The notes beneath the pieces are model-generated. The model saw only the letters and a list, made by a program, of their open reading frames with translations. It was not told the origin of the DNA and ran no database searches. The position numbers were made by a program, and so were the translations under genes. Shown one piece after another: positions 8,442 through 17,408 of a stretch of DNA of 64,000 nt. Source of the stretch: JANPIX01 sp031425195. Its GTDB lineage: Bacteria; Pseudomonadota; Alphaproteobacteria; Rhodobacterales; Rhodobacteraceae. Position 1 is the stretch's first letter, and each line of letters starts with the position of its first letter. The DNA lies in the NCBI GenBank assembly GCA_031425195.1, contig JANPIX010000004.1:1-64000 (forward strand), given 5' to 3'.

Positions 8442-8453
8442 TGCAAAATTGCA
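8442..8453. promoter_or_regulatory. Inverted repeat in the LysR-mmsA intergenic region
   Basis: TGCAA-AA-TTGCA, two perfect 5-bp arms with a 2-base spacer. It lies 11-22 bases upstream of the LysR gene start, within the 99-base divergent promoter region. The position suits an autoregulatory site for the LysR protein, but the spacing differs from the common T-N11-A pattern. Low confidence as an operator. Confidence 0.3.
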
Positions 8454-8530
8454 TGACCGCATTGAATTCTTGCCGCTGTTCTAGGCGTTTCCGCAAGGGT
8501 AAACTGCCCCAAAATGCACAGGAGTTGGCA

Positions 8531-10030
8531 ATGAATGAAATAGGTCACTGGATCAATGGCCGCATGGTCGCGGGCACGTCTGGCCGCTTTGCGGACGTGT
8601 TCAACCCGGCCACGGGCGAAGTGCAGGCGCGGGTTGCGCTGGCGTCGAAGGCAGAGCTTGACGCCGCAGTCGAACAGGCAGCAAGGGCGCAAGTCAAATG
8701 GGGCGCCACCAACCCGCAACGCCGCGCGCGCGTGATGATGGAGTTCGTGCGGTTGCTGAACCGCGACATGGATATTCTTGCAGAAACCCTGTCGCGCGAA
8801 CATGGCAAGACCATCCCGGATGCCAAGGGCGATATTCAGCGCGGTCTGGAAGTGGTGGAATTCTGCATCGGCGCGCCGCATCTTTTGAAGGGCGAATTCA
8901 CCGACAGCGCCGGACCGGGCATCGACATGTATTCGATGCGCCAACCGCTTGGCGTGGCAGCGGGCATCACGCCGTTCAACTTTCCTGCGATGATTCCGAT
9001 GTGGAAACTGGCCCCCGCCCTGTCTTGCGGCAATGCCTTCATCCTCAAACCGTCCGAGCGTGACCCGTCCGTGCCGCTGATGCTTGCCGCGTTGCTGCAA
9101 GAGGCCGGGCTTCCGGACGGCGTCTTGCAAGTCATCAACGGCGACAAGGAATCAGTCGACGCCATCCTTGATAACCCGACGATCGCGGCTGTGGGTTTTG
9201 TCGGATCGACGCCGATTGCCGAATACATCTACAGTCGTGGCTGTGCCAACGGCAAACGCGTGCAGTGTTTTGGTGGCGCAAAGAACCACATGATCATCAT
9301 GCCGGACGCCGACATGGATCAGGCCGCCGATGCGTTGATCGGGGCAGGTTATGGGGCTGCGGGCGAACGATGCATGGCGATTTCGGTTGCCGTCCCGGTG
9401 GGCAAGGCCACGGCGGATGCCTTGATCGAGCGTCTTGTTCCGCGGATCGAAAAGCTGAAGGTCGGCCCCTATACCGCTGGTAATGATGTGGATTACGGGC
9501 CTGTCGTCACGGCTGCGGCAAAGGCAAACATCTTGCGCCTTGTGGAATCGGGGATTGCTGCCGGTGCGAAACTGGTGGTCGACGGGCGTGGTTTCAAATT
9601 GCAGGGATACGAGGATGGGTTTTTCGTCGGCCCGCATCTGTTTGACCATGTGACCACCGACATGGACATCTACCGGAAAGAGATTTTCGGCCCTGTCCTT
9701 TCCGTTGTGCGCGCCGAAACCTATGAAGAGGCTTTGGGTCACGCGATGGACCATGAATACGGCAATGGCACCGCGATCTACACGCGTGACGGCGACACCG
9801 CGCGCGATTTTGCGGCGCGGGTCAATGTCGGCATGATCGGGATCAACGTGCCTATTCCCGTTCCACTGGCCTATCACACGTTCGGGGGCTGGAAAAAATC
9901 GTCGTTCGGCGATTTGAACCAGCACGGGCCGGACGCGTTCCGGTTCTACACGCGCACCAAGACCATCACCGCACGCTGGCCGTCGGGGATCAAGGAAGGC
10001 GCGTCGCTGAACTTTCGTCCGATGGATTAA
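8531..10030 (+). CDS. mmsA: CoA-acylating methylmalonate-semialdehyde dehydrogenase
   Basis: 499 residues, normal for the family. It oxidises methylmalonate semialdehyde to propionyl-CoA (and malonate semialdehyde to acetyl-CoA) in valine, thymine and beta-alanine breakdown. The catalytic Cys281 sits in GAAGERCMAISVAV. FGGAKNH (247-253) has Asn where hydrolytic aldehyde dehydrogenases have the general-base Glu, a feature of the CoA-dependent MMSDH branch. NAD-binding elements ITPFNFPAMIPMWK and GFVGSTPIAEYI are present. CAGGAG precedes the ATG. Its 3' end overlaps the convergent DUF4105 gene by 41 bases. Confidence 0.95.
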   Translation: MNEIGHWINGRMVAGTSGRFADVFNPATGEVQARVALASKAELDAAVEQAARAQVKWGATNPQRRARVMMEFVRLLNRDMDILAETLSREHGKTIPDAKGDIQRGLEVVEFCIGAPHLLKGEFTDSAGPGIDMYSMRQPLGVAAGITPFNFPAMIPMWKLAPALSCGNAFILKPSERDPSVPLMLAALLQEAGLPDGVLQVINGDKESVDAILDNPTIAAVGFVGSTPIAEYIYSRGCANGKRVQCFGGAKNHMIIMPDADMDQAADALIGAGYGAAGERCMAISVAVPVGKATADALIERLVPRIEKLKVGPYTAGNDVDYGPVVTAAAKANILRLVESGIAAGAKLVVDGRGFKLQGYEDGFFVGPHLFDHVTTDMDIYRKEIFGPVLSVVRAETYEEALGHAMDHEYGNGTAIYTRDGDTARDFAARVNVGMIGINVPIPVPLAYHTFGGWKKSSFGDLNQHGPDAFRFYTRTKTITARWPSGIKEGASLNFRPMD

Positions 10031-10979
10031 GCCTGATCCGGTTTGAAAAGGCGGGGCCGTCATCGGTGACGGGCCCGCTTTTCTGCAGCCGGGCCAAGGC
10101 GAGCATCCGGTCCAGCGTCTGGCCTTTGCCCGTCACGCCAAGGTTTTGCAGATAGGCCGGGAAATGCCCCGACAACAGGATGCGCCAGTCGAACGGGATG
10201 GTTGGATCAATCTGCCGGGCAAGCCGGAACGGGATGGTTGTGCAGTTGCTGGTGACAGTGTTGTAGAATTCCGGATTGGCCGCAAGATCGTTGCCCAAGG
10301 TGGCAAAGGTCAGAAAGGCCTGCGCCATCATGGGTTGCGGCAGATCGAGCGGAAACCGCGAGACGGTTTCGCCGCGAATGTCGGTGCGCAGGCGAATGAT
10401 ATCGCGTTCGTCAGCCGCGATCAGAACCAGTTCGAACTGCCGGAAAAAGCCGCCGAGGTTGCTGTATTTCTCGCCCTTCTCACGCCGGATTTCGGCGGAA
10501 AATGCAACATGTTCGCCATTCGAAAATCCAAAGCTGACAAGCGTATGCGCAATCAGCGGGCTTGACCAAGTGGAGGTGAAGACATCCATGCTTGTCACCT
10601 GACCGGGGGCATAAGTTCTCGTTTCCCAGCGGGGGGTGAAATCCGTCAGACTGCGCCAGTCGAAATTGCGCACATTGGCAAGGATCACCGCGTCCTTGGA
10701 CAGGGCGGCGGTCACGCCAAATTCGACGTCGGGGTCCCATTGCCGGCTGTTGGACGGGCGGATGGTCAGCCACCATCCGGCCGCCAGCACCGACACGACC
10801 AACAGACCCGTCCAGACAGCACGCCCCATGTTCATGGCCCAGAAGGCGAACAGTACGGCCGCAAGGCATGCGACCCCGATCAGCACGCCTTGGCGCAGGG
10901 CACCGTCAAGTTGATACCAGACAGCCCCCACCAGCCAGGCGAGCACCAGAACGATCAGCAAAAATTGCAAAACAGCCAT
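9990..10979 (-). CDS. DUF4105 (Lnb N-terminal-like) membrane protein
   Basis: 329 residues from the chosen start. Three N-terminal membrane segments (about 3-20, 29-45 and 52-68) precede a periplasmic domain from about 75. That domain has the DUF4105 pattern: DAVILANVRNFDWRSL, the His-containing IAHTLVSFGF, NGEHVAFSAEIRRE, and the Cys-containing FYNTVTSNCTTIPF. The conserved His and Cys suggest a papain-like or amidase-type fold, but the function is unknown. GGAG lies 4-7 bases before the ATG at 10979; an alternative ATG at 11060 adds a basic 27-residue tail. The last 13 codons overlap mmsA antisense. Confidence 0.8.
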   Translation of the reverse strand: MAVLQFLLIVLVLAWLVGAVWYQLDGALRQGVLIGVACLAAVLFAFWAMNMGRAVWTGLLVVSVLAAGWWLTIRPSNSRQWDPDVEFGVTAALSKDAVILANVRNFDWRSLTDFTPRWETRTYAPGQVTSMDVFTSTWSSPLIAHTLVSFGFSNGEHVAFSAEIRREKGEKYSNLGGFFRQFELVLIAADERDIIRLRTDIRGETVSRFPLDLPQPMMAQAFLTFATLGNDLAANPEFYNTVTSNCTTIPFRLARQIDPTIPFDWRILLSGHFPAYLQNLGVTGKGQTLDRMLALARLQKSGPVTDDGPAFSNRIRLNPSDESSATRLP

Positions 10980-11162
10980 CACACTCCAACGGTTCGGGCG
11001 TTTCGGCCCGGTCCGTTTCCCGCGAAAATTCAGCCCGCCGGAGCGGGATTGCGTTGCCATGGTTCTGCCTGTCCCTGAGGTGACTGGCAACCTGTCACGC
11101 CCATTCGGGCAGGGGAATGCGCGCTGCGCCGTGTCGGCGACGACCCGCGCGCCCGGCCAGCC

Positions 11163-14027
11163 TTATTCGGCGGCGACCCGCCGGGGGGCAAGCATATCTT
11201 TCAAATAACGCCCGGTATGGCTTGATTCGACACGGGCAATTTCCTCGGGCGTACCGACGGCAACGATCTGCCCGCCGCCATCACCGCCTTCGGGGCCGAT
11301 ATCAATCACCCAATCAGCGGTCTTGACCACGTCAAGGTTGTGTTCGATCACGACAACCGTGTTGCCCTGATTGACCAGTTCGTGCAGCACTTCCAACAGC
11401 TTGCGCACATCTTCGAAGTGCAGGCCGGTGGTCGGTTCATCCAGAATGTAAAGCGTTCGCCCCGTCGCCCGGCGTGACAATTCCTTTGACAGTTTGACCC
11501 TTTGCGCCTCGCCGCCTGAAAGCGTGGTCGCCTGTTGGCCCACCTTGATATATCCCAGACCCACTTCGCAAAGGGCGACCATCTTGTCGCGGATCGCAGG
11601 CACGGCCTGAAAAAATTCCTGCGCGTCTTCGCACGTCATATCAAGGACTTCTGCGATGTTCTTACCTTTGAACCTGACTTCAAGGGTTTCGCGGTTATAG
11701 CGTTGGCCCTTGCAGGTTTCGCAGGTCACATAGACGTCGGGCAGAAAGTGCATTTCAATCTTGATGACCCCGTCACCCTGACACGCCTCGCACCGGCCAC
11801 CCTTGACGTTGAAGCTGAACCGGCCCGGCTGATAACCGCGCGTCTTGGATTCAGGCAGGCCCGCGTACCAGTCACGGATTGGCCCGAAGGCCCCGGTATA
11901 GGTGGCCGGGTTGGAACGTGGCGTGCGCCCGATGGCGCGCTGATCGATGTCGATCACCTTGTCCAGATGCTCGAAGCCCTTGATCGTCTCGCACGGTGCC
12001 GGTGTTTCGCGCGCGCCGTTCAGACGGGTGGCCGCCGTCTTGAACAGTGTTTCGATGGTCAGGGTGGATTTGCCGCCGCCCGACACGCCTGTCACGCAGA
12101 CGAACATGCCCAATGGAAACTCTGCCGTCACGTTTTGCAGGTTATTGCCTGTGGCACCGACCACGGTCAGCTTTTTTCCCGAACCCTTGCGGCGCACTTT
12201 CGGAATCGCAATCTCGCGCTTGCCTGACAGGTAAAGGCCCGTCACGCTGTCGGGATGCGCCATGACTTGCGCGGGCGTGCCATGCGCAATCACCTGCCCG
12301 CCGTGCACACCGGCACCGGGGCCGATGTCGAACACATAATCCGCCTCGCGGATCGCGTCTTCGTCATGTTCGACGACAAGCACGGTATTCCCCTGATCGC
12401 GGAGATTCTTGAGCGTTGTCAGAAGCCTGTCATTGTCGCGCTGATGCAGCCCGATGCTCGGTTCGTCCAGCACATAAAGGACGCCGGTCAGTCCCGACCC
12501 GATCTGCGACGCGAGCCTGATACGCTGCGATTCGCCGCCCGACAGCGTGCCCGCGTTACGCGCCAGCGTCAGATAGTTCAGGCCGACGTTGACCAGAAAC
12601 CCCAGGCGTTCACGGATTTCCTTGAGGATGGCGCGCGCGATTTCGTTCTTTTGCGGGCCAAGGTGATCGGGAACCGAGCCGATCCAGGCATGCGCCTCGG
12701 CAATCGACATTTTCACAACCTGCCCCGCATGAAGCCCGGCAATCTTGACGGCCAGCGCCTCGGGTTTCAGACGGTAGCCGTGACAGACGCCGCAAGGGCG
12801 GTTGTTCTGGAACCGCTCCATATCTTCGCGGCTCCAGGCGCTGTCGGTTTCGCGGTAGCGGCGTTCCATGTTGGGGATGACGCCTTCGAACACGCGACTA
12901 ACTTCGTAGACACGACCGCCTTCGTCATAGCGAAAGCGAATCTCTTCGCCGCCGGACCCCCGCAGGAAAACTTCCTTGATCGCATCGGGCAGGTCTTTCC
13001 ATTTGGCCTTCTTGTCAAAGGCGAAGTGTTTGGCCAAGGCATCGATGGTCTGGATGAAATAGGGCGACTTCGATTTCGACCATGGGGCAATGGCCCCCTG
13101 CGCAAGGGTCAAGCCCTGATCGGGCACCACAAGGCGTTCGTCAAAGAACAACTCGACCCCAAGGCCGTCACAGGCCGGGCAGGCACCGAAAGGCGCGTTA
13201 AAGGAAAACAGGCGCGGTTCGATTTCGGAAATGGTAAAGCCCGAAACAGGACAAGCGAACTTTTCACTGAACGTCGTGCGAACGGGGTCGCCCTCGCCTT
13301 CCGCAGGGGCCGTCTCGAATATGGCGATGCCGTCGGCAAGGTCCAGCGCGGTGCGGAAACTGTCCGCAAGGCGCGTCTCGATCCCTTCTTTGACCACGAT
13401 CCGGTCGACAACCACATCAATGTCGTGACGGAACTTCTTGTCCAGCACGGGCGGGTCTTCCAGTTCGTAGAAGGCACCATTCACCTTGATACGCTGAAAA
13501 CCCTGCTTGCGCAGATCAAGGAATTCCTTCCGGTATTCGCCCTTTCGATCGCGCACGATGGGCGCCAGCAGGTAGGCACGCGCGCCTTCGGGCATCGCCA
13601 TGACGGCATCCACCATATCCTGAACCTGCATCGCGGTGATCGGCAGGCCGGTGGCAGGGCTGTAGGGCGTGCCGACGCGTGCAAACAGCAGGCGCATGTA
13701 GTCGTAGATTTCGGTGACCGTGCCCACAGTGGAGCGCGGGTTTTTCGAGGTTGTCTTCTGCTCGATGGAAATGGCGGGGCTCAGGCCGCTGATGTGATCG
13801 ACATCGGGCTTTCCGGCCATGTCAAGAAACTGCCGTGCATAGGCGGACAGGCTTTCGACATAGCGGCGCTGACCTTCGGCATAGATCGTGTCAAAGGCGA
13901 GGCTTGATTTGCCGGATCCCGAAAGCCCGGTAATCACCACGAACTGATCGCGCGGAATGTCCACGTCGATGTTCTTCAGGTTATGTTCGCGCGCACCGCG
14001 CACCGAAATGTATTTCTGTTCAGACAT
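11163..14027 (-). CDS. uvrA: Excinuclease ABC subunit A
   Basis: 954 residues, the normal length. UvrA dimers recognise bulky DNA lesions and load UvrB in nucleotide-excision repair. Two ABC ATPase modules are present: the first Walker A is GLSGSGKS (34-41) and the second GVSGGGKST, each with a later LSGGE signature. The C-terminal zinc module has both CxxC pairs (CEACQGDG and CETCKGQ). The first zinc module reads CPVSG...CPACDG, so one of its four cysteines is Ser. I recall this variant from other alphaproteobacteria. The start at 14027 (MSEQKYISVRGAREHN) matches the family. A LexA-type box lies 63-77 bases upstream. Confidence 0.97.
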   Translation of the reverse strand: MSEQKYISVRGAREHNLKNIDVDIPRDQFVVITGLSGSGKSSLAFDTIYAEGQRRYVESLSAYARQFLDMAGKPDVDHISGLSPAISIEQKTTSKNPRSTVGTVTEIYDYMRLLFARVGTPYSPATGLPITAMQVQDMVDAVMAMPEGARAYLLAPIVRDRKGEYRKEFLDLRKQGFQRIKVNGAFYELEDPPVLDKKFRHDIDVVVDRIVVKEGIETRLADSFRTALDLADGIAIFETAPAEGEGDPVRTTFSEKFACPVSGFTISEIEPRLFSFNAPFGACPACDGLGVELFFDERLVVPDQGLTLAQGAIAPWSKSKSPYFIQTIDALAKHFAFDKKAKWKDLPDAIKEVFLRGSGGEEIRFRYDEGGRVYEVSRVFEGVIPNMERRYRETDSAWSREDMERFQNNRPCGVCHGYRLKPEALAVKIAGLHAGQVVKMSIAEAHAWIGSVPDHLGPQKNEIARAILKEIRERLGFLVNVGLNYLTLARNAGTLSGGESQRIRLASQIGSGLTGVLYVLDEPSIGLHQRDNDRLLTTLKNLRDQGNTVLVVEHDEDAIREADYVFDIGPGAGVHGGQVIAHGTPAQVMAHPDSVTGLYLSGKREIAIPKVRRKGSGKKLTVVGATGNNLQNVTAEFPLGMFVCVTGVSGGGKSTLTIETLFKTAATRLNGARETPAPCETIKGFEHLDKVIDIDQRAIGRTPRSNPATYTGAFGPIRDWYAGLPESKTRGYQPGRFSFNVKGGRCEACQGDGVIKIEMHFLPDVYVTCETCKGQRYNRETLEVRFKGKNIAEVLDMTCEDAQEFFQAVPAIRDKMVALCEVGLGYIKVGQQATTLSGGEAQRVKLSKELSRRATGRTLYILDEPTTGLHFEDVRKLLEVLHELVNQGNTVVVIEHNLDVVKTADWVIDIGPEGGDGGGQIVAVGTPEEIARVESSHTGRYLKDMLAPRRVAAE

Positions 14028-14089
14028 GACCACCCCCGGCATTGGGTGACAAATAGGCCATCGGGGCCGAGTCTCCAATGCTAAAATGT

Positions 14090-14104
14090 GAACAAACAAT
14101 GAAC
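14090..14104 (-). promoter_or_regulatory. LexA (SOS) box upstream of uvrA
   Basis: Read on the minus strand this is GTTC-N7-GTTC (spacer ATTGTTT), the direct-repeat SOS box known for LexA of Rhodobacter and other alphaproteobacteria. It is 63-77 bases before the uvrA start, in the short gap between uvrA and the upstream MFS gene. uvrA is an established LexA target in this group. Confidence 0.85.
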
Positions 14105-14123
14105 GATCAGAGAGTGTGATCGT

Positions 14124-15290
14124 TTATTCGGCCAGTCGTCGCCTCTTCTGCATCTGATGCACCACAATCCCACACAGACAGAACGGCAGGATGAACACCA
14201 AAAGCCCGTTTGCACCCATGTTCGCAACCGTCCATGCCAGAAGCGGCGTGCCCGTCGTCGTACCAAGATTGCCCAGTTGCGCAATCGCACCCGCCGCCCC
14301 TGCCCGGCTGGCCGGATCGGCATTCAACTGGGGGATCGTGGCAAAACTGGCGCCTTGCACGATGCCCATCGCCGCGGCGAGCAGAAAGGCGCATCCGACC
14401 GCCCCCGCCTGCCCCCAGAAAAGCCACAGCCCGATACCGGCCAATGCGCCGACCGCAAAGCCTGATTGAACCAGCGTGACCGCAGTGATGTGCGACAACA
14501 GCCATACGCCGAAGGTCAGGGATACGGCAATTGACACAAGCGGCATACCAGTCGCCACCAGCGCGCGGTCGCCCGTGGCCATCATCGGCGGCAGAAGGGT
14601 CAAGATGGCCACATAGATCACGGTGTAAAAGACAAAACCCATCGCGGGTGCTGCCATATGCGGCGACGCGTAGATGCGCGCGTGCTGCTGGATCAGATTG
14701 CCCGGTAGGGCCGCCTGACGCCCCACCGGATCTTTTGGCAACATGAAGGCGAGGAGCACTGCAATGCCCATCATCCAGACCGCATGGCCGATCATCAACG
14801 CACCCGGCCCGAACGCCGTGACAACAGGAGGGGCAATCAGTGCAAGAACGGCATAGGTCACGCCAAAGAAACTGGACCACAATGTCATGGCAAGGCCCTG
14901 ATGCCTGTCGGTTGCCACGGCGGCAATTGCGGTCGGGCCGACGACGACGATGGCTAGATGGGATATGCCTTCCAGCACCCGGGTGACCATCATCACAGCA
15001 TAGCCGGGAAACCCCGCCTGGACCGTCGACACAACCGCCCCCAGCACGAGGGCCGCAACGATGGCGCGCCGTGGCCCGATCCGCGCCACAAGCAACCCGG
15101 CCGTTGTGCCGAAGATCAGCCCCACGATACCGACGATTGACACCATCAGGCCGATGCCCACACCCGAATGCGCCGCATATTCAGCCGTCAACACGTCGTA
15201 AAGAACCGACATCTTGCCGAACTGTGCAGCAGCACCCAACCCGGCACCCCAAAGGGCCAGCACGATCAGAACGTTGCGCAAACGGGGCAC
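14124..15290 (-). CDS. MFS transporter
   Basis: 388 residues with about 12 hydrophobic segments evenly spread, consistent with a 12-helix major facilitator. The loop after helix 2 contains LLVARIGPRRAIVAAL, the family's motif A in altered form. An Arg/Lys-rich tail (HQMQKRRRLAE) would be cytoplasmic. The substrate cannot be told; the overall look is of the drug/organic-solute antiporter type. The start is a GTG (15290), with an AAAAGG stretch very close by, so the true start is uncertain by a few codons. A 7-bp inverted repeat (14102-14108 with 14118-14124) overlaps its stop, without a T run. Confidence 0.82.
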   Translation of the reverse strand: MPRLRNVLIVLALWGAGLGAAAQFGKMSVLYDVLTAEYAAHSGVGIGLMVSIVGIVGLIFGTTAGLLVARIGPRRAIVAALVLGAVVSTVQAGFPGYAVMMVTRVLEGISHLAIVVVGPTAIAAVATDRHQGLAMTLWSSFFGVTYAVLALIAPPVVTAFGPGALMIGHAVWMMGIAVLLAFMLPKDPVGRQAALPGNLIQQHARIYASPHMAAPAMGFVFYTVIYVAILTLLPPMMATGDRALVATGMPLVSIAVSLTFGVWLLSHITAVTLVQSGFAVGALAGIGLWLFWGQAGAVGCAFLLAAAMGIVQGASFATIPQLNADPASRAGAAGAIAQLGNLGTTTGTPLLAWTVANMGANGLLVFILPFCLCGIVVHQMQKRRRLAE

Positions 15291-15338
15291 CTTTTCATGT
15301 CAACGACGTCCGCACGGCGTCCGGTGGCCTGGCGTTCG

Positions 15339-16733
15339 TCAGATGTGCAAGGCCCGGCCATAAGCGTCGAGCACGGATTCATGCATCATTTCGCTGAGCG
15401 TCGGGTGCGGGAAGATCGTATTCATCAGATCTTCCTCTGTCGTCTCCAGCGTGCGGCCGATGACATAACCCTGTATCAGTTCCGTCACTTCGGCACCGAT
15501 CATGTGGGCCCCCAAGAGTTCGCCGGTCTTGGCATCGAAGATCGTCTTGACGAAGCCTTCAGCCTCGCCCAACGCAATCGCCTTGCCGTTGCCGATGAAC
15601 GGAAAGCGGCCGACCTTGATATCGTGACCGGCGGCCTTGGCCATGGCTTCGGTCAGGCCCACGCTGGCAACCTGTGGCTGGCAATAGGTGCATCCCGGGA
15701 TACTGTTCGGTTTGATCGGATGCGGATGGCCACCAGCAATCAGTTCCGCCACCATCACGCCTTCGTGGCTGGCCTTGTGGGCAAGCCAGGGCGCGCCTGC
15801 AATGTCACCAATGGCGTAAAGCCCTTCGACGCCGGTGCGGCAGTATTCATCCGTCACCACATGGGACCGGTCGATGGTGACGCCAAGTGCCTCCAGACCC
15901 AGATCTTCGTAGTTCCCGACAATCCCCACGGCCGAAATCACGGTGTCAAATTCCTGTGTCGTGACAACCCCGTTCGATTCGAGATGCGCCGTCACCTTGC
16001 CCGGCATGCGGTCCAGCTTTTTGACTGTGGTCTTTTCAAGGATCTTCATGCCCTGCTTGACGAACGCCTTTTTGGCAAAGGCGCTGATTTCGGCATCTTC
16101 GACGGGCAGCACCCTGTCCATAACCTCCACCACTGTCGTGTCGGCCCCCAGAGTGTTGAAAAAGCTGGCGAATTCGATGCCAATCGCGCCCGACCCGATC
16201 ACGAGCAGCTTTTTGGGCATGCGTGTCGCAACCAGCGCCTCGCGGTAGGCCCAGACAAGGTCACCGTCCGCCTCCAGCCCCGGAATCTGCCGTGCGCGTG
16301 CGCCTGTGGCAAGAATGATGGACTTTGCTTCAAGCTCTTGCTGCGCGCCGTCGATCATGACGCTGACGCGCCCTTTGGCCGGGATGGTGGCCATGCCCAT
16401 GAACACCGTAACCTTGTGCTTTTTCATCAGATGACCGATGCCGTTCGACAACTGCTTTGCCACCCCGCGCGACCGCGCAATGACGGCGGGCAGGTCATAG
16501 GTGATGGCTTGCGCCCCCAACCCAAATTCCTTGGCGCGGTGCATCAGATGAAACACTTCCGCCGAACGCAGCATGGCCTTGGTGGGAATGCAGCCCCAGT
16601 TCAGGCAAATGCCGCCCAGATTTTCACGTTCCACAATCGCGACCTTCAGGCCCAGTTGCGAAGCCCGGATCGCCGCCACATAGCCGCCGGGGCCAGCGCC
16701 GATCACGATCAGGTCAAAGGTTGCAGAAGCCAT
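15339..16733 (-). CDS. lpdA: Dihydrolipoyl dehydrogenase (E3)
   Basis: 464 residues. FAD/NAD-dependent E3 of 2-oxoacid dehydrogenase complexes or the glycine cleavage system; it reoxidises dihydrolipoamide. FAD site IGAGPGGYVAAI (11-22), redox-active disulfide Cys43/Cys48 in GGICLNWGCIPTK, NAD site VIGSGAIGIEFASF, and the catalytic His in FPHPTLSEMMHE near the C-terminus. GGAG stands 7 bases before the ATG at 16733. Another ATG four codons upstream (16745) is possible. No dehydrogenase E1 or E2 gene is nearby in this window. Confidence 0.96.
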   Translation of the reverse strand: MASATFDLIVIGAGPGGYVAAIRASQLGLKVAIVERENLGGICLNWGCIPTKAMLRSAEVFHLMHRAKEFGLGAQAITYDLPAVIARSRGVAKQLSNGIGHLMKKHKVTVFMGMATIPAKGRVSVMIDGAQQELEAKSIILATGARARQIPGLEADGDLVWAYREALVATRMPKKLLVIGSGAIGIEFASFFNTLGADTTVVEVMDRVLPVEDAEISAFAKKAFVKQGMKILEKTTVKKLDRMPGKVTAHLESNGVVTTQEFDTVISAVGIVGNYEDLGLEALGVTIDRSHVVTDEYCRTGVEGLYAIGDIAGAPWLAHKASHEGVMVAELIAGGHPHPIKPNSIPGCTYCQPQVASVGLTEAMAKAAGHDIKVGRFPFIGNGKAIALGEAEGFVKTIFDAKTGELLGAHMIGAEVTELIQGYVIGRTLETTEEDLMNTIFPHPTLSEMMHESVLDAYGRALHI

Positions 16734-16827
16734 CACGTTCTCCATCAGAAATTGGTTTACCTTTAAACTATTGTGCAGATCGGGGCAACGAAACTGCGCG
16801 CCGCAGGGCCATGCGCCAGATGCATGA

Positions 16828-17397
16828 CTAATCGCGCATCCGTCTGACAAATTCCGGATATGCGCCCTGGGCCATGAATTCGGCCTCGGCAGCCGTCGGG
16901 GTGCGGCCAAGGACGGCATTGCGGAAGGGAAACCGCCCGAAGATCCTGATGATTTCGGCATGGGCGCGGGCATGCAAGGCCATCTCAGGGTCCGAGGCCA
17001 TCCGATCCGTCAGCATGGCAATCGCGATAGCCTGATCGCGGACATCTTCGGAATGTTCAAAGGGCATGTAGAAGAATTGCCGTGCGGGTTCTGGCGCGTC
17101 CAGATCCCAACCGGCGGCGAGGGCCTTGTGCGCTGCGGCCAAGGCCTGCGGGTCAGTGGCGAAGGCCAGTGCCGTGTTGCGATGGATATTGCGCGGGAAC
17201 TGATCACACAGGATCAGATAGGCGAGCGTGCCGGGCGTGCCATCCACCCAATGTTCAAGGCCGCCCGAACGCGCAGCCTCCCACAGATCGCCGAACCGGT
17301 CCTTGCAGGCGGCGTCAACCACATCGCCGCCGGTATACCAACCCTTGGGGCCAATCTCGTTCAGCCAGAAATCCAGCACTTCGACGGGGTCTGCCAT
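16828..17397 (-). CDS. DUF924 family protein
   Basis: 189 residues, typical for DUF924. Conserved family motifs: EVLDFWLNEIGPKGWYTGGD near the N-terminus, LAYLILCDQFPRNIHRNTAL in the middle, FFYMPFEHSEDVRDQ, and the end FGRFPFRNAVLGR followed by TPTAAEAEFM. The protein is helical and soluble, without a signal peptide. Biochemical function is unknown. It is 11 bases downstream of the MFS gene on the same strand, so the two probably share a transcript. Confidence 0.88.
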   Translation of the reverse strand: MADPVEVLDFWLNEIGPKGWYTGGDVVDAACKDRFGDLWEAARSGGLEHWVDGTPGTLAYLILCDQFPRNIHRNTALAFATDPQALAAAHKALAAGWDLDAPEPARQFFYMPFEHSEDVRDQAIAIAMLTDRMASDPEMALHARAHAEIIRIFGRFPFRNAVLGRTPTAAEAEFMAQGAYPEFVRRMRD

Positions 17398-17408
17398 GGT
17401 ATCCTCCC

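Noticed and set aside
12255..13907. Long open frame on the plus strand (about 550 codons)
   Set aside because: It is fully antisense to uvrA, has no recognisable domain, and is typical of GC-rich antisense frames.
14102..14124. Inverted repeat at the end of the MFS gene as an intrinsic terminator
   Set aside because: The 7-bp stem is weak, no T run follows on the minus strand, and it overlaps the uvrA SOS box region.
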